NCBI GenBank assembly: GCA_963731205.1
Contig: CAVSUJ010000001.1
Coordinates: 1,798,001-1,862,000 of the forward strand
Direction of reading: 5' to 3'
Source of the DNA: DATAZK01 sp963731205
Lineage (GTDB): Bacteria > Actinomycetota > Actinomycetes > Frankiales > Frankiaceae
DNA: 64,000 bases
This document shows positions 27,148-36,306 of the stretch, one piece after another. The position numbers were made by a program, and so were the translations under genes. The notes beneath the pieces are model-generated. The model saw nothing but the letters and a program-made list of their open reading frames with translations. It was not told the DNA's origin and ran no database searches. Position 1 is the stretch's first letter; each line of letters opens with the position of its first letter.

Positions 27148-27921
27148 GTGGTCACGAGAGACCTGTATCTGTACGAAGTCGTCGACATCGTCGGCCAGGG
27201 TCAGTACGACTACATGGAGCACCTGTGGAAGGACCCGGTGCTGCGGATGCCGGAGATGTTCGGGCTTCAGGGCTCTTTCTACGTCTGCGCCGCGGGCGGC
27301 GGCCGATGGCCTCAGGTCATCAACATCTGGGACATCGGGTCGCTCGGGTGGAAGGGTTGGGCGTCGAACGTCGACCGCATGAATCTCAAGCGCCGCAAGG
27401 CTTTCTACGGTGATTGGTGGGATGCAGCGCACAAATGGCGCACCGGGGGGTTCGACCGGCTCTGCGCCGGCGTGCCGGGCAGCCCCAACACCGAGGAGAT
27501 CAAAGCGGCCGGGATCAAGGGCACGCTCTTCGTCAACGAGATCCTCACCGTCCGTCCCGGTAGTGGGCTGGACTTCCTCGCTGCTGTCGCCGAGCAACGC
27601 AAGCCGCTCATGGCCGAGTACGGCCACCATGCCACCGGCTTGTACGAGGTCACCTCCAACCAGCACGAGGTGGTGATGGTCTGGGCCACCGACATTCCCT
27701 CCCAGGTGCGCTGGCATCAGAACCGTGATGCAGCCCGCGGGCTGTGCGACGAAGGCGAAGCGGACGACCGGATCATCGCGTGGGAGCGGGTATCGGCCGA
27801 GTTCGTCACCGGCGGCGACACCCACCTCATGACCCCACTGCCCCGCACCGTGTACGGGCCGGACGAATGGGAAGACGCCACCCTCGACCAGTGGTTCGAA
27901 CAGACCGAGCAACGGGCCTGA
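27148..27921 (+). CDS. Conserved hypothetical protein (NIPSNAP-like, dimeric ferredoxin-type fold)
   Basis: 257 residues. GTG at 27148 was chosen because GGAGG lies five bases upstream; GTG at 27136 is the alternative. Two halves with similar strands (LYLYEVVDIVGQGQYDYMEH and LFVNEILTVRPGSGLDFLAA) suggest a tandem alpha-beta barrel domain as in NIPSNAP proteins. Trp-rich in the middle (GWKGWASN, DWWDAAHKW). No catalytic motif is evident. Divergent from the SDR gene, so perhaps part of the same catabolic neighbourhood. Confidence 0.6.
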   Translation: MVTRDLYLYEVVDIVGQGQYDYMEHLWKDPVLRMPEMFGLQGSFYVCAAGGGRWPQVINIWDIGSLGWKGWASNVDRMNLKRRKAFYGDWWDAAHKWRTGGFDRLCAGVPGSPNTEEIKAAGIKGTLFVNEILTVRPGSGLDFLAAVAEQRKPLMAEYGHHATGLYEVTSNQHEVVMVWATDIPSQVRWHQNRDAARGLCDEGEADDRIIAWERVSAEFVTGGDTHLMTPLPRTVYGPDEWEDATLDQWFEQTEQRA

Positions 27922-27934
27922 GACCAAGCCGCGA

Positions 27935-29038
27935 CTACCCGACTTCAGCGGCGATCAATGCTGCGGCATAGCCGTCTCGTTGCCCGCTTGCCGTGGGATG
28001 CAGCGCGCTGGAGCTCAGTTTTGCGGAACGGGTCTTGACGTCTGCGCTGCCGCTGACGGGCACGATCCACGAGACACCGCTGTCGCAGAGACGGTGCCCT
28101 TGGAAGCGGGACGAGACAGGAACGAAGGTCGCTTTCACGTCGGTGGCAGCAGCCTTTGCCGCGGCGGATTGCAACACCTCGTTGAGTTGACCCGCGGCAG
28201 TGTTCAACCAAGCAGCGTCTGCGGCGGTGATCGTGATTCCGACGCCGACAGTGCCTACCAGCGGCACATGCGTCACGTCGACCGTGCCGATGTGACACGA
28301 ACCCGTGAACGCTCCGAAAAGGGCGGGATATCCCAGCAGATAGACGTGTGCCTGGGGCGCCCGGGCATGAATGTCGGCGAGCAAGGTGGAGACGGCAACG
28401 ATCGGCGTTCCCGTGGCACCGGTCACCGCAGCGCCGGCCGCTCCATCCAACGCACCCAAACGCGCCGTGACGGCCTGGCGCAGCGCAGTGTCGTCATGGC
28501 AGCCGTTCGTCTTTTCCAGCAGCCGCGGGAAGACGGTGATCGGACCGATGCGCCCGGTGATGCAGTTGGCCAGCACGGCTGAGAAACCCGCGTCGTTGCC
28601 TCCGATGGTCAGCGTGACCGTCTTGGTGTGGACGGGTATCGCGCTGATCTGCGCCGGTTCGACCCGGCCATTGACCGCACTGACATTGCGCTGATGGTTC
28701 GCGGCGAGCAGGTCACTCGTCGTCGCTCCTGAGCACGCGACGAAGGTCAGGTCGCCCAGCCCGCGGGTGGAGTCGAGCAACGGCGCGTAAGCCTGACGTG
28801 ATCGAAGGCAATGATTGCCGCTGACATCAGTACCAGGCAGGTAGTCCCCTGCACCGTCGCCCGCGGAGTAGGAATCGCCCAGCGCCGCGTAGCCGGACGC
28901 GGGAGCCGTGGTGGATGGCGCCGGCCGGGCCGGGCTGGACGGCTGGCTCGGCTTGGCTGCGGGGCTGCTGCACCCGGCCGTCACGACGGCCAGAGCTGTA
29001 GCGATCGCGCCCGTGTGCCAGCGGGTACTCAATCCCAA
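27935..29038 (-). CDS. SGNH/GDSL-family secreted lipoprotein hydrolase
   Basis: 367 residues. A lipoprotein signal with lipobox VTAGC (Cys23) is followed by a Pro/Ser/Ala linker and an SGNH hydrolase domain: block I GDSYSAGDGAGD (Ser nucleophile), block III GGNDAGFS, and block V LHPTASGQ (His). It is expected to be an esterase or lipase anchored on the outer face of the membrane. The start is a TTG (29038, or 29032) ten bases after the zwf stop, with no good ribosome site, so coupling to zwf is likely. Confidence 0.8.
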   Translation of the reverse strand: MGLSTRWHTGAIATALAVVTAGCSSPAAKPSQPSSPARPAPSTTAPASGYAALGDSYSAGDGAGDYLPGTDVSGNHCLRSRQAYAPLLDSTRGLGDLTFVACSGATTSDLLAANHQRNVSAVNGRVEPAQISAIPVHTKTVTLTIGGNDAGFSAVLANCITGRIGPITVFPRLLEKTNGCHDDTALRQAVTARLGALDGAAGAAVTGATGTPIVAVSTLLADIHARAPQAHVYLLGYPALFGAFTGSCHIGTVDVTHVPLVGTVGVGITITAADAAWLNTAAGQLNEVLQSAAAKAAATDVKATFVPVSSRFQGHRLCDSGVSWIVPVSGSADVKTRSAKLSSSALHPTASGQRDGYAAALIAAEVG

Positions 29039-29048
29039 CGGATCGAGG

Positions 29049-30470
29049 TCATTTCGTCGGCGTGGAAAGCTGCCACGGCTGGTGCCATCCGCCGAATTCC
29101 TGTGTCAGGTGTTCGGCGGCCGCCGGGCCCCAGCTTCCGGGTGCGTACGGCTCGGGCTGCGTGGCCTCGGTCAGCAGCGGGTCGAGGATGCGCCAGGTCT
29201 CCTCCACCGAATCCTCGCGGGTGAAGTTGCTCTGATCGCCCTGCATCGCGGCGTGCAACAGCACCTCGTACGGCGCCGGGATGCGCTCGCCGTCGCTGCT
29301 GAAATCGACATCGAGGTCGATCGGGCGAAGACCCGGACCGTCGCTGCGCTTGGCATGCAGGACCCAGCGTGCGCCGGGACGCGGATCGATCAGCAGCACG
29401 ATCTGGTTGGGATCGACGTCGTCATCAGATGCTGAAAACCCCAGCGACGGCGGGGTTTTGAAGACCAGACGCACCTCGGTCTGACTGAGCGGCAGCGACT
29501 TCCCCGACCGCAGGAAGAACGGCACACCGGACCAGCGCCAGTTGTCGATCTCCAGCCGCAGAGCGGCGTAGGTCTCGACCGTGGAGTCTGCTGCGACGCC
29601 GGCGACCTGGCGGTACCCGTCGTACTGGCCGCGCACGTAGTGGGCGGGGCGAGCCGTCGGCATGGCCGCGAAGACGTCGCGCTTGCGATTGGACAGCGAT
29701 TCCAGATCGCCGCGAGCCGGCGGCTCCATCGCCACCATTGCCAGCACCTGCATCAGGTGGTTCTGCACGACGTCACGAAGGCAGCCGACGTGGTCGTAGA
29801 AGCTGCCCCGGTCATCGACGCCGAACGTCTCGGCCATCGTGATCTGGACACTGCTGACGTAGTTGCGGTTCCACAGTGGCTCCAGCACCGTGTTGGCGAA
29901 CCGAAGGTGAAGGATGTCCTGTACGGAGAGCTTTCCGAGGAAGTGATCGATCCGGTAGAGCTGGGATTCGGCGAGGATCGAACGCAAGCGACCGTTGAGC
30001 TCCTGCGCCGACTGCAGGTCGTGACCGAAGGGTTTCTCCACCACGACACGCGCATTCTTCGTCAGCCCGGCTCCGGCCAGCCCCTCCACCACCGGGCCGA
30101 ACAGTGACGGCGGGATCTCCAGATAGAAGACCGGCGCTGCGGCTTTGCCGATGGCGCCGGCGACGGCGGTGAAGGTCGCAGGATCGCTGAAATCGCCGCC
30201 GACATAGCTCATCCGCTCGCAGAGGCGGCGCAAGACGTCCGGATCGGGCTTGGCGTCACCCAGCGCGGCCGTGACCGACTCCGAGGCACGTTGACGCAGC
30301 TGGTCATCCGTCCAGCTCTCTGCTGCTACGCCGACGATCGGGCAGTTGAGCAGGTTGCGCCGCTCGAGCTGATACAGCGACACGAACGTCATCTTGCGAG
30401 CCAGATCGCCGGTGATCCCGAACGAGACGAACACATCGGCGGGCAGCGGGGTGTGGTCGTCGCCTGGCAT
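29049..30470 (-). CDS. zwf: Glucose-6-phosphate dehydrogenase
   Basis: 473 residues, the usual length. The nucleotide motif is FGITGDLARKM near the N-terminus, the substrate and catalytic motif RIDHFLGKLSVQD carries the expected Asp-His pair, and EKPFGHDLQSAQ and FFLRSGKSLP are also characteristic. It oxidises glucose 6-phosphate to 6-phosphogluconolactone with NAD(P)+. Phe in HFLGK (Tyr is commoner) and the lack of pentose-phosphate neighbours (no gnd, opcA or pgl nearby) suggest a second, non-housekeeping copy or an F420-independent NADPH supply for the local oxygenases; that is inference. Confidence 0.85.
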   Translation of the reverse strand: MPGDDHTPLPADVFVSFGITGDLARKMTFVSLYQLERRNLLNCPIVGVAAESWTDDQLRQRASESVTAALGDAKPDPDVLRRLCERMSYVGGDFSDPATFTAVAGAIGKAAAPVFYLEIPPSLFGPVVEGLAGAGLTKNARVVVEKPFGHDLQSAQELNGRLRSILAESQLYRIDHFLGKLSVQDILHLRFANTVLEPLWNRNYVSSVQITMAETFGVDDRGSFYDHVGCLRDVVQNHLMQVLAMVAMEPPARGDLESLSNRKRDVFAAMPTARPAHYVRGQYDGYRQVAGVAADSTVETYAALRLEIDNWRWSGVPFFLRSGKSLPLSQTEVRLVFKTPPSLGFSASDDDVDPNQIVLLIDPRPGARWVLHAKRSDGPGLRPIDLDVDFSSDGERIPAPYEVLLHAAMQGDQSNFTREDSVEETWRILDPLLTEATQPEPYAPGSWGPAAAEHLTQEFGGWHQPWQLSTPTK

Positions 30471-30624
30471 GAGCCCTCCGGGGGTTGGTCTCGTCGGTGC
30501 ACCGGTGCGCCGTAGGTCTCAGATTAGTGCCCTCCCGTTCGCGGCCGCGATTGAAGGAGCCGGCCGGCGGGCACGGGCTGGACATGACGAGGCTCCCGCG
30601 CTTCCTGGCATCCGAGGCCGGCGC

Positions 30625-31296
30625 GTGCAGCCGCGACTGATCGCCACCCGGAGTCCGGCACAGCCAGAAGGCGTCGTCCTCGTGATGCACGGCGGTGCCA
30701 GCCGCCCGGACAACGCCATGGTCAGCCCGACGCAGCTCTCGGTTCTCCGGATGATTCCCATTGCCAATCGCATCGCGCGCCGGGGACGCGGAAGGCTCGC
30801 GGTCTTCCGGCTCCTGAACTCCTCACGAGGCTGGGACACCAGCCACACCCCGGTCGACGACGCCAAGTGGGCCCTGGGGCAGATCCGCGAGAGATACTCT
30901 GCCTCGCTGCCGACCGCTCTGGTAGGTCATTCGCTAGGCGGACGCGCGGCCCTGCTCGCCGCTGCCGAACCCGAAGTCACCACCGTGGTGGCGTTGGCGG
31001 CTTGGGTCTACTCCAGTGACGGGGTGACGGGGGCACCTGGCCGCCGGATTCTCTTCGTCCACGGCTCGGACGATCGCGTCGCCAGCCCGGCAAATGCGTC
31101 GGCCGTCGCGCGCACCCTCTCCACCAGCGCCCAGGTCAGCTTCGTCTGCATTCGGGGCGGCAAGCACGCCATGCTCAAACACCACAGCCGGTTCGACGGA
31201 CTCGCCGCTGACTTCGTCGCCGGATCCTTGCTGGAGCAGCAGCATTCGCGGGCGACGGACAGCCTGTTTCGCCCCGGAGCCCGGACCACCATCTGA
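30625..31296 (+). CDS. Alpha/beta hydrolase (dienelactone hydrolase-like)
   Basis: 223 residues from GTG 30625; the open frame is longer but its first 77 codons overlap the zwf promoter region and show no fold. The nucleophile elbow is ALVGHSLGGRAAL, the acid lies in FVHGSDDRVAS and the His in RGGKHAML. VLVMHGGAS supplies the oxyanion strand. A small cytoplasmic esterase or hydrolase; substrate unknown. The DUF3253 gene follows 12 bp later, so they probably form a transcription unit. Confidence 0.75.
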   Translation: MQPRLIATRSPAQPEGVVLVMHGGASRPDNAMVSPTQLSVLRMIPIANRIARRGRGRLAVFRLLNSSRGWDTSHTPVDDAKWALGQIRERYSASLPTALVGHSLGGRAALLAAAEPEVTTVVALAAWVYSSDGVTGAPGRRILFVHGSDDRVASPANASAVARTLSTSAQVSFVCIRGGKHAMLKHHSRFDGLAADFVAGSLLEQQHSRATDSLFRPGARTTI

Positions 31297-31308
31297 GGAG
31301 GGATGGCC

Positions 31309-31569
31309 ATGCCCAGCGATTCCCGGGTCGATGCCCAGCTGGAACAGGCGCTGCGCGGCTTGCTCGCGCGTGTTCGGGAAGGCGGGACGGTCTGCCCGTC
31401 AGAAGCGGCGCGGGCGATATCCCAGGACAATTGGCGACCCCTGATGGAGCCGGCCCGGCAAGCGGCGGGGCGGCTCGTCGCGAGCGGGGAAGCGGAGATC
31501 ACCCAGGGTGGCAAGGTGGTCGATCCGGCGACCGCCAAGGGACCGATACGCGTACGCCCCAAGGTGTGA
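31309..31569 (+). CDS. DUF3253 family protein
   Basis: 86 residues. The ATG at 31309 has AGGAGG at a normal distance; the ATG two codons earlier is too close. The protein matches the DUF3253 pattern: CPSEAARAISQDNWRPLMEP, AAGRLVASGEAEITQGGKVV and a C-terminal KGPIRVR, which looks like a small winged-helix fold. Function unknown. It follows the alpha/beta hydrolase gene and converges with the photolyase-like remnant, whose last base is adjacent. Confidence 0.75.
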   Translation: MPSDSRVDAQLEQALRGLLARVREGGTVCPSEAARAISQDNWRPLMEPARQAAGRLVASGEAEITQGGKVVDPATAKGPIRVRPKV

Positions 31570-31938
31570 TCAGGTCCAGTAGAGCAGCCGCGCCGCAGGC
31601 AGCCGCGAAGCCAACTCGCGGGTGAACCACGCCGGCCACTGCTTGACCGGCATGATCGGCGCGATGGTCAGGCCGACCGGGTATCCGGCGAGAGCCAGCA
31701 TGCGCAATGCTTCGAGTCGTTTGGCTACGCCGGCGGTGCCGCCCTCGAACCGCCCGGCCACTTGCTCGACATTGACGCTGAATGGCACCCGGGTGCGGCC
31801 GTTGTGCGCCAACCCGAGCAAGGGCTGCACGACCTCGGCCCCGAAACCGGCGGCACGCTCGACGATTTCGCGGCCGCGCGGCCGCTCATAAGCATCGGGC
31901 GTGACCAGCACCCGCGCCGGGATCCAGGGCTTGGTCAC
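31570..31938 (-). pseudogene. Spore photoproduct lyase-like remnant without radical-SAM core
   Basis: 122 residues from a GTG at 31938, against about 340 for the family. Three pieces of the family are joined in frame: the N-terminus (PWIPARVLVTPDAYERPRG), a middle piece (SVNVEQVAGRFEGGTAG, then AGYPVGLTIAPIMP), and the extreme C-terminus (ASRLPAARLLYWT). The protein contains no cysteine at all, so the CxxxCxxC iron-sulfur motif is gone and DNA repair by this mechanism is impossible. Two in-frame deletions, or an assembly collapse, would explain it. The family assignment is by recognition of these motifs. Confidence 0.55.
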
Positions 31939-32010
31939 CCTTGGGTGAGCGACGAGGCGAACTGGAAGATTCCCGGCGTCGGCGCTCTCGGCGGCGGTGC
32001 TGAAGCGAAA

Positions 32011-32226
32011 CTAATCGGTTCCCCGGCCGGTGGCCTGCTGGAGCCGGTCGATCTCCTTGCTGGCTTCTGCCTTGCTCAAGCCGGTGGGCGGCTCTTCTCC
32101 GGCCTCTTGGGCCAGCGTGTGCAGGTAGGACTCCTGCGGACCGGTCGACGGCTCGTCACCGGTGAGCCACTGGTCGGGGTCGCGCTCCGGGTTGTGCTCG
32201 GTGGGAGTGTTCGTTGTATCGCTCAT
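32011..32226 (-). CDS. DUF3072 family protein
   Basis: 71 residues, acidic, soluble. The family features are DQWLTGDEPSTGPQESYLHT followed by LAQEAGEEPPTGLSKAEASK and IDRLQQATGR. A good ribosome site (GAGAGG) precedes the ATG. Members are small stress-associated proteins of unknown function. Its first 71 bases overlap the 3' end of the glycosyltransferase gene in another frame, which casts doubt on the glycosyltransferase C-terminus rather than on this gene. Confidence 0.75.
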   Translation of the reverse strand: MSDTTNTPTEHNPERDPDQWLTGDEPSTGPQESYLHTLAQEAGEEPPTGLSKAEASKEIDRLQQATGRGTD

Positions 32227-34471
32227 CAGCCTGACCTCTCATCTCGAACTGACGTTCGACTCCTCCCCCGCCTGCGGGCGGTGAAACCGGATGACGTCTT
32301 TCGATGCCCATGGCCCGGCTCGAGCGCAACCGCCCAGCCGAGATCCTCACCTCGCCGCACGCCTCCGCGGCGTCCGTGAGCTCCTGGAGCGTGGACAGAT
32401 TTGCCGGCCGCTCCAGGTCGACGACGACCCGAGCCCGGGCGAGCGCGTCATCAGGTGGGGGGCCGAGCCGGATGCGCGGATCGTCGAGATCGGCGACGGT
32501 CATGGCAGCGCCGGGCCCGCAAACCCAGACCCCGCAGTCGGTTCCGGAGCTGAAGGCAGTGAGGGCCGTATGCCCGACGGCGGCGAGATCGCTGTCCTTC
32601 AGGCAGACCACGACCGCCGGGTAGGGCATCCACTGGCCGGCGCCACGCAGCGCGCGGTCCGGGACGAGGCGCCGGAGCCGGCGTTCCTCGACCATCTTCT
32701 CCGCGGCTCTGTCGCCCGGGCGCTCGGCCCACTCCGGGCCGTCGTGCCAGGCGATCGCCTCCGCAACGTGAGCCATGACGGCGCCCGCGTTGTAGGCGCG
32801 GTACGCCAGCTCCCAGTCCTCGCCTCCGTAGGACGTGAACTCCTCGCAAAAACCGCCGACAGCGTTGAAGAACTCCCGACTCATCGCCATCACCGCGCTG
32901 ATGACATAGCGGTAGGAGCGGGCATCCACGTCAAGCAGATCGCGGGACCACCGGTAGCCGTCGGAAAGCCAGGAGGGTTCGGACAGTTCGGGAGGACCGG
33001 CTTCGTCTCCCGCCAGCCAGCGCCTGAGCCGATCACCGTCCCAGCCGCCGAAATCGGCATGTCTGCGGCGGCCGACCACCAGCGCCTCGCGGAGCAACGA
33101 AGGCAACCGGGTCAGCCGGCGGACGTACTCGGGTTCGGGGATGGTGTCACCATCGAGGAACGCCAGGACGTCTCCCCTGGCCGCCGCCGCACCGAGGTTG
33201 CGAGCAGCTGCTGCCCTGAACCCGTGATCCGGCTGCCGCACGCAACGGCAATCGAGATGCGCCGCCGCCGACAGGTCGGGCGGGCGGCGCGATCCGTCAT
33301 CCGCGACGATCACCTCCAGCCGGTGCGCCGGATGAGTCTGAAGTCGCAGTGCGGTCAGCACCAGATCGAGTTGACGCTGTGATTCGTAGTACGGGATCAC
33401 GACACTCACTGCCGGCGCCGTCGGCGGCCACCGGCCCGCCAGCAGGTCCCAGCGATTGCCGGGTACGGCACCAGAGGTGAGGACAGGCGACGGCCGCACA
33501 GCCCGGAAATAATCCCGGTAGCCCGCGGCCACTTCGGTGAGGGACGGACCGGTGGCGACGCAGGCGCCCAGGACGGTCGAAGAAGGGTCCGCCAACGCGT
33601 GGCGGATCGCCTCTCGTAAAGCACCGGGCCGATCGGCGTCGTAGCTCTGGATCGACTGTGGCCACAGCCTGTTCAGCTCGTCGGCGTAAGCGCCGGCAGC
33701 TACCAGTGGCCGACGACCGTGTGCCAGCCAGGTCGCGATCGACGCCGACGCACCGACGCTGCGATTGGGGGCCACCGGGACGGCGATGGTGAGCAGCTGC
33801 TCGGAGAGTTCTTCGTCAGGCAGGAAGCCGGTCACCCGCCAATCACGACGGACCCGGCGGGCGTGGCCCGCGATCTGCTGCGGAAGGTCTTGATGGCCAT
33901 CAGCCGCCCGCCCGAGCGCCACCAGACCGGAGTGTGGCGGGAGCTCGTCGAGGACGTGCTCATAACCTCGATCCGGATACACGAAGCCCAGCACCGCAAC
34001 GGATCTGCCAGTGGGAACGGCCGGCGCGGCGATGCGATCGTCGACGGGTAGCGGCACGACCCGGGAGACGACGGCGTTGCTCAGCAGGCTCGTCGCTGCG
34101 GCGTATTCGTGATGGCTGCTGACCACGATGCCCGCCGCCCGCGCGGCGACGCGTTGATACGCCGACCGGCGCCTGACCGCCAGCGGCGCTGTCCCGGCGG
34201 GAACGTCGTGCAGGGTCACTGACAGGCGGCTACCCCGCGCCGACACCTCGCCGGCCAGCCGCTCGAAAGCGGCGGCACCGGCTTCGCAGCTGGCGCCGAA
34301 AAGCCTGTCTGCGTAAGGGATGTGGACGATGTCATGACCCGCGGCGATGCGAACCTGCCAGGCCTCTTCGAAGCGGATCAGCTCATCGCCGCAGGCTCGG
34401 GCGACGGCGGTGGCATGGCGCACCACGCCATGCTGTGCTGGTCCGACGACGACGTGCAGGACCCGGGTCAT
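32156..34471 (-). CDS. Two-domain glycosyltransferase (GT4-like N-terminus, GT2 C-terminus)
   Basis: 771 residues. The N-terminal half (1-340) is a GT-B-like domain (VLHVVVGPAQHGVVRHATAV, VGASASIATWLAHGRRPLV). The second half is a GT2 family GT-A domain: SVVIPYYESQRQLDLVLTAL, VIVADDGSRRP, the metal site FLDGDTIPEPEY (a D-G-D variant of DxD) and GGEDWELAYR. Start ATG overlaps the stop of the next upstream glycosyltransferase. The last ~60 residues are Arg/Pro-rich, overlap the DUF3072 gene and may result from a frameshift near 32290. Cytoplasmic, probably building a cell-surface glycan. Confidence 0.8.
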   Translation of the reverse strand: MTRVLHVVVGPAQHGVVRHATAVARACGDELIRFEEAWQVRIAAGHDIVHIPYADRLFGASCEAGAAAFERLAGEVSARGSRLSVTLHDVPAGTAPLAVRRRSAYQRVAARAAGIVVSSHHEYAAATSLLSNAVVSRVVPLPVDDRIAAPAVPTGRSVAVLGFVYPDRGYEHVLDELPPHSGLVALGRAADGHQDLPQQIAGHARRVRRDWRVTGFLPDEELSEQLLTIAVPVAPNRSVGASASIATWLAHGRRPLVAAGAYADELNRLWPQSIQSYDADRPGALREAIRHALADPSSTVLGACVATGPSLTEVAAGYRDYFRAVRPSPVLTSGAVPGNRWDLLAGRWPPTAPAVSVVIPYYESQRQLDLVLTALRLQTHPAHRLEVIVADDGSRRPPDLSAAAHLDCRCVRQPDHGFRAAAARNLGAAAARGDVLAFLDGDTIPEPEYVRRLTRLPSLLREALVVGRRRHADFGGWDGDRLRRWLAGDEAGPPELSEPSWLSDGYRWSRDLLDVDARSYRYVISAVMAMSREFFNAVGGFCEEFTSYGGEDWELAYRAYNAGAVMAHVAEAIAWHDGPEWAERPGDRAAEKMVEERRLRRLVPDRALRGAGQWMPYPAVVVCLKDSDLAAVGHTALTAFSSGTDCGVWVCGPGAAMTVADLDDPRIRLGPPPDDALARARVVVDLERPANLSTLQELTDAAEACGEVRISAGRLRSSRAMGIERRHPVSPPAGGGGVERQFEMRGQADERYNEHSHRAQPGARPRPVAHR

Positions 34472-36306
34472 GCGGCGCGCACCCTTGCGTAGACATCGGC
34501 GTGCGCCGCGCGTACCCCTTGAAGCTGAGCGGACCGCCAAGCCCTGTCTGCGGGTTGCGACGGCGGGGCGGCCAGTGCGGTCGCCACCTTCGCCGACAGC
34601 GACCTGTCCTGGAAACCCTGTTCCTCGTCACAGTCGAAGCTGAAGATGCCGTCCCACTGGCCGTCCGTACCGCCGAAATAGCCGCAGCTCGGGGCGACCA
34701 CGGTGGTGCCGAGATCGCGGCACAGCTCCAGCCAGCCGGAGTGGGTGCCGAACCGGTAGGGCAGCACACACACCTGTGCCCGCGAAAGGTGGGAGATCAG
34801 CTCCTGGTCGCCGAAACGCTCGTGGACAGCGAGTTCCAGCTCCCCGCGAGAGGCCGCGGAGTGGACCGCAGCGAGCTCCGGCCGAGGGACGACCTCGGGA
34901 TGGATGTCGACGCGGACCCGCCCCCCGCAGGCGCGTGCTCCCCTCACGGTCGCAGCGACCAGGCGGGCCGGGTCGATCACGTTGTTCCGCAACGACTTCA
35001 GGTGGATCACGACGAGCCCCGGCTCCGTCGGACTCATCTCGTTCATCGACCCCGGATCGAGCAACGACGGATGCGCGACCACCATTGCGCGCCGGCCGAA
35101 GCGCCGTTCGATCTCGGCGGCCGCACCTTCGGTGAGGGTGAGGACCTGATCGGCGCTGCGCGTCAGCAACCGGAGGTGCTCGTCGTGCAGCTCACGGGTC
35201 TGGTGATGGGGATTGCGTAGATCGTGGACGGTGACGACGAGCGGCACCTGCCGATCGCGGATCACCTCCAGCCAGTTCTGCATGGCCTGCGGGGTCAAAT
35301 GGTCGTAGCCGAAATGCAGGTGCAGCACGTCGATCTGATCAGCCAGCTGCCCCAGACGCGCGGGCGTCAGCAACGGATCGGGAGCCCACCCCGCCACCCG
35401 GTCGCCGTCCACCGCGACGGCCGAGGCCGGACGCACCGCATCGACATAGGGATGGTGCGGCGGGATCGAGGCGAGCCGCAAAGGAGCAGTCCGCTGCCAG
35501 CCGGCACCACGTCGCGTGACGAGATGAAGACGCTCGAACTCCTCCAGCCAGCCTTCCATCGGCCAATGACCCCAACGCGTTCTGAAGAGCTCCCCGTTGC
35601 GCAGGATGTCCGTCAGATGCTCGACCGGCGGGTGACTCACCGGGTGATGCTGGTGGTAGGCGTCGGCACCGCCGACCCAGAGCAAGGGGACGCCGGCTTG
35701 CCTTGCGAGCATGGCGAAATCCGTGTCCTCGCCCCCGTAGCCGACGTAGGCCGGGCAGAAGCCTCCGATGCGCTTCCAGGTCTGTGCCATGAGGGCGAAG
35801 GACAACGACCAGAACAGCCGGTGCTCCCCGACTTCGAGGTCGCCGTCGGATGGTGCGGGACGGGCGGGGTGGGGAGCGCGATGGCGGGCGAGGTCGGATA
35901 GCTGCCAGCCCTCGCGAGGAGCCGGTGGCAGGTAAGTGACCGGCCCCGCGAGCAGCGCATGTTTCCCTTGCCGCGATGCCGCAGCGGCGCCGTAGCGGGC
36001 GAGCATGGCCGGCGCCGGAAGGCAATCGACGTCGAGCACCACGAGCAACTCGGCGCCGTGCTCGACGGCGGCGGCCACCCCGGCGTTGCGGCTACGGGCC
36101 AACGGCAGACCTGCCTCGGGCACGTCGACCTCGAGCAGTCGCGTCGTCAGTCCGGTGTCGTCGGCAAGGACCTCCGCGACGGCGGGATCACCCATGCTGA
36201 CCACGACGTGAAGATCGGGGCGAGGCTCGCTTGCCGCAAGCGCGAGACGTTGCGCTCGCAGGTGTTCATGGCGCCCGGCGACGACCGTCACCACGGCGCT
36301 ACGCAT
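34468..36306 (-). CDS. Two-domain glycosyltransferase (GT2 N-terminus, GT4-like C-terminus)
   Basis: 612 residues from ATG 36306, which overlaps the preceding stop by 8 bases; an upstream extension in frame lacks features. The domain order is the reverse of the neighbour: a GT-A domain comes first (SAVVTVVAGRHEHLRAQRLA, the metal motif VVLDVDCLPAP, YGGEDTDFAMLARQAG), then a GT-B-like domain (DVLHLHFGYDHLTPQAMQNW, VVTVHDLRNPHHQ, VCVLPYRFGTHSGWLELC). Donor and acceptor sugars are unknown. Its stop overlaps the next start (ATGA). Confidence 0.8.
   Translation of the reverse strand: MRSAVVTVVAGRHEHLRAQRLALAASEPRPDLHVVVSMGDPAVAEVLADDTGLTTRLLEVDVPEAGLPLARSRNAGVAAAVEHGAELLVVLDVDCLPAPAMLARYGAAAASRQGKHALLAGPVTYLPPAPREGWQLSDLARHRAPHPARPAPSDGDLEVGEHRLFWSLSFALMAQTWKRIGGFCPAYVGYGGEDTDFAMLARQAGVPLLWVGGADAYHQHHPVSHPPVEHLTDILRNGELFRTRWGHWPMEGWLEEFERLHLVTRRGAGWQRTAPLRLASIPPHHPYVDAVRPASAVAVDGDRVAGWAPDPLLTPARLGQLADQIDVLHLHFGYDHLTPQAMQNWLEVIRDRQVPLVVTVHDLRNPHHQTRELHDEHLRLLTRSADQVLTLTEGAAAEIERRFGRRAMVVAHPSLLDPGSMNEMSPTEPGLVVIHLKSLRNNVIDPARLVAATVRGARACGGRVRVDIHPEVVPRPELAAVHSAASRGELELAVHERFGDQELISHLSRAQVCVLPYRFGTHSGWLELCRDLGTTVVAPSCGYFGGTDGQWDGIFSFDCDEEQGFQDRSLSAKVATALAAPPSQPADRAWRSAQLQGVRAAHADVYARVRAA

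Noticed and set aside
30394..30624. 77-codon N-terminal extension of the alpha/beta hydrolase
   Set aside because: Overlaps the zwf start and promoter region and shows no signal peptide or fold; GTG 30625 suits the domain boundary.
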